A stretch of DNA of 5,369 bases from Actinomycetota bacterium (lineage in GTDB: Bacteria > Actinomycetota > Actinomycetes > Nanopelagicales > Nanopelagicaceae): the NCBI GenBank assembly GCA_010032125.1, contig RHAU01000038.1, positions 1-5,369 on the forward strand. The letters run 5' to 3'. Under the pieces are notes generated by a model. That model did no database searches and was not told the DNA's origin. It was given only the letters and a program-made list of their open reading frames with translations. The position numbers were made by a program, and so were the translations under genes. Position 1 is the first letter of the stretch. The number at the start of each line of letters is the position of its first letter. Shown here in pieces: positions 4,462-5,369 of this stretch.

Positions 4462-5078
4462 GTTCAGATTCGGATAAAGAGAAGATCCTTGCCGCGATGG
4501 GTGGCAAGAAAGGATTGCTGGACTCTGGCCTTCCTGCCCTGATATTCCTTTTGGTATTTAATCTCAAAAAAGATGTAACAACAGCTTCCTATGTTGCACT
4601 TGCTCTCTCGCTGGTACTGACGTTGATTCGACTAGTGCGCCGAGAAACAATTCAACATGCGATCTCGGGAGTGATTGGAGTCGCCATTTGTGCCTGGTTA
4701 TCCAATCGAACGGGGAAGGCGGAAGATTTTTATCTACCAGGGTTGTGGACCAACCTGGGCTACGGAATCGCGTACATGATCTCCAATCTCTTGAGATGGC
4801 CGGTACTTGGACTTCTCATCGGTCCGTTGATTGGCGAGAATCTGCGTTGGCGAAAAGATCCGCTTCGACGTCGCGTCTACATCAAAGCGACTTGGCTCTG
4901 GGTTGGCCTTTTCTTCATCCGTCTCCTTGTTCAATATCCCTTATATAAGAGCGGCAATGTCAACGCGCTTGGTACTGCACGTTTGATCATGGGATATCCA
5001 CTCTTCATCGCAACGGCGTGGTTGACCTGGATTGTCATTAAGAATGGACCACGACTTCGTGAGGACCTGCAGGCTTAA
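4458..5078 (+). CDS. DUF3159 family integral membrane protein
   Basis: A 206-residue polytopic membrane protein of the actinobacterial DUF3159 family (Rv2693c-like), of unknown function. After a short charged N-terminus (MSSDSDKEKILAAMGGKKG), hydrophobic segments lie at about 22-36, 42-60, 66-83, 95-126 (one long or two shorter helices), 144-163 and 174-194. The loops are rich in Arg/Lys, such as RRET at 61-64 and WRKDPLRRR at 131-139. No enzymatic motif is visible. Family assignment rests on the LLDSGLPALIFLLVFNL-type start, the YLPGLWTNLGYG and WPVLGLLIGPLIG segments, and its position between dut and a convergent trkA. The ATG at 4458 overlaps the dut stop by four bases. In mycobacteria other genes lie between dut and this family; here they are directly joined. 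Confidence 0.9.
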   Translation: MSSDSDKEKILAAMGGKKGLLDSGLPALIFLLVFNLKKDVTTASYVALALSLVLTLIRLVRRETIQHAISGVIGVAICAWLSNRTGKAEDFYLPGLWTNLGYGIAYMISNLLRWPVLGLLIGPLIGENLRWRKDPLRRRVYIKATWLWVGLFFIRLLVQYPLYKSGNVNALGTARLIMGYPLFIATAWLTWIVIKNGPRLREDLQA

Positions 5079-5089
5079 TTAGTTTTAAG
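5074..5089. repeat. Short inverted repeat across the two convergent stop codons
   Basis: CTTAA (5074-5078) and TTAAG (5085-5089) are complementary around TTAGTT. The repeat contains the TAA of the DUF3159 gene and, on the other strand, the TAA of the TrkA gene. The stem is only five A+T-rich pairs, so any role as a bidirectional terminator is doubtful. Confidence 0.2.
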
Positions 5090-5369
5090 AATGTGCAATA
5101 AAACAATCTTTGAGCGCGGGCTCTGATTCAGAACTCGCGACAAAAATTAACTCGTCTCCGCCAGAAAAGACCGTATGCGGCGTAGGTGTAATCACATGAC
5201 TATCGCGAACAATCGCCGCAAGGCTTACATCATTGGGAAGTGATACTTCGCTGACAGATTTACCAATGCACTTTGAGCTATCTGGCAACGTTAATTCAAC
5301 GAGATTCGCTTCGCCGGATTTGATGGAGAAGAGCCGAACAACATCACCAACGCTCACTGCCTCTTCAAC
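5085..5369 (-). CDS. trkA: TrkA-type K+ uptake regulator, C-terminal end (start outside window)
   Basis: Peripheral regulatory subunit of a Trk/Ktr-type potassium system. The visible 94 residues form the RCK_C (TrkA_C) ligand-binding domain: EEAVSVGDVVRLFSIKSG, ANLVELTLPDSSKCIGKSV, then LPNDVSLAAIVRDSHVI and the family-typical GGDELIFVASSESEPALKDCF, ending at TAA on the minus strand (5087-5085). The frame is open to the window end at base 5369, so the GTG at 5357 is internal and the Rossmann-type NAD-binding RCK_N domain lies outside. It converges on the DUF3159 gene with a 6-base gap, as ceoC does with Rv2693c in mycobacteria. Actinobacteria often carry two adjacent trkA-like genes (ceoB/ceoC); which one this is cannot be told here. 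Confidence 0.9.
   Translation of the reverse strand, partial: VEEAVSVGDVVRLFSIKSGEANLVELTLPDSSKCIGKSVSEVSLPNDVSLAAIVRDSHVITPTPHTVFSGGDELIFVASSESEPALKDCFIAHS

Noticed and set aside
1..5369. Defence system, prophage, insertion sequence, CRISPR array or RNA gene
   Set aside because: All long frames belong to conserved housekeeping or actinobacterial core families; no terminal repeats, transposase motifs, spaced repeats or tRNA-like cloverleaf were seen.

Overview
This window is an ordinary housekeeping stretch of a bacterial chromosome, most likely from an actinobacterium with about half G+C. The best lineage evidence is two protein families largely confined to Actinobacteria, DUF4193 (3069-3362) and DUF3159 (4458-5078). 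They flank a dut gene, and a TrkA gene converges on DUF3159, which is the arrangement around dut/ceoC in mycobacteria. The S16 protein with a long Ala/Glu-rich tail and the Actinobacteria-like TrmD and Ffh sequences agree. The moderate G+C, ATGA stop/start overlaps and short gaps would fit a streamlined lineage such as the freshwater acI/Nanopelagicales group. That placement is inference, not demonstrated.

Layout: (1) 1-797, the 3' part of ffh, the protein of the signal recognition particle. (2) 798-967, a 170-base gap holding no recognised gene but a 20-codon candidate leader ORF and two tandem hairpins. (3) 968-2924, a translation operon: rpsP, a KH-domain RNA-binding protein, rimM and trmD, with gaps of 3 and 5 bases and one 4-base overlap. 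(4) 2925-3068, a 144-base gap with a 30-codon candidate small ORF and a strong imperfect hairpin. (5) 3069-5078, DUF4193, then a PaaI-type hotdog thioesterase, dut and DUF3159; the last three are chained by ATGA overlaps. (6) 5085-5369, the C-terminal end of a TrkA-type K+ uptake regulator on the minus strand, meeting DUF3159 tail to tail with a 6-base gap.

How the genes work together: Ffh targets nascent membrane proteins. S16 and RimM belong to 30S subunit structure and assembly. The KH protein binds RNA, and TrmD makes m1G37 in tRNA to prevent frameshifting. In the second block, dUTPase keeps uracil out of DNA and supplies dUMP. The roles of DUF4193, DUF3159 and the thioesterase are not established, although the last two are probably co-transcribed with dut.

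I did not find a defence system, mobile element, CRISPR array, tRNA or rRNA, and nothing here amounts to a clear undescribed system. The observations most worth checking are a Glu in place of the catalytic Asp of TrmD, the two structured leaders with candidate small ORFs, a possible leaderless start for the thioesterase operon, and a join between two normally separate conserved gene blocks right after trmD.
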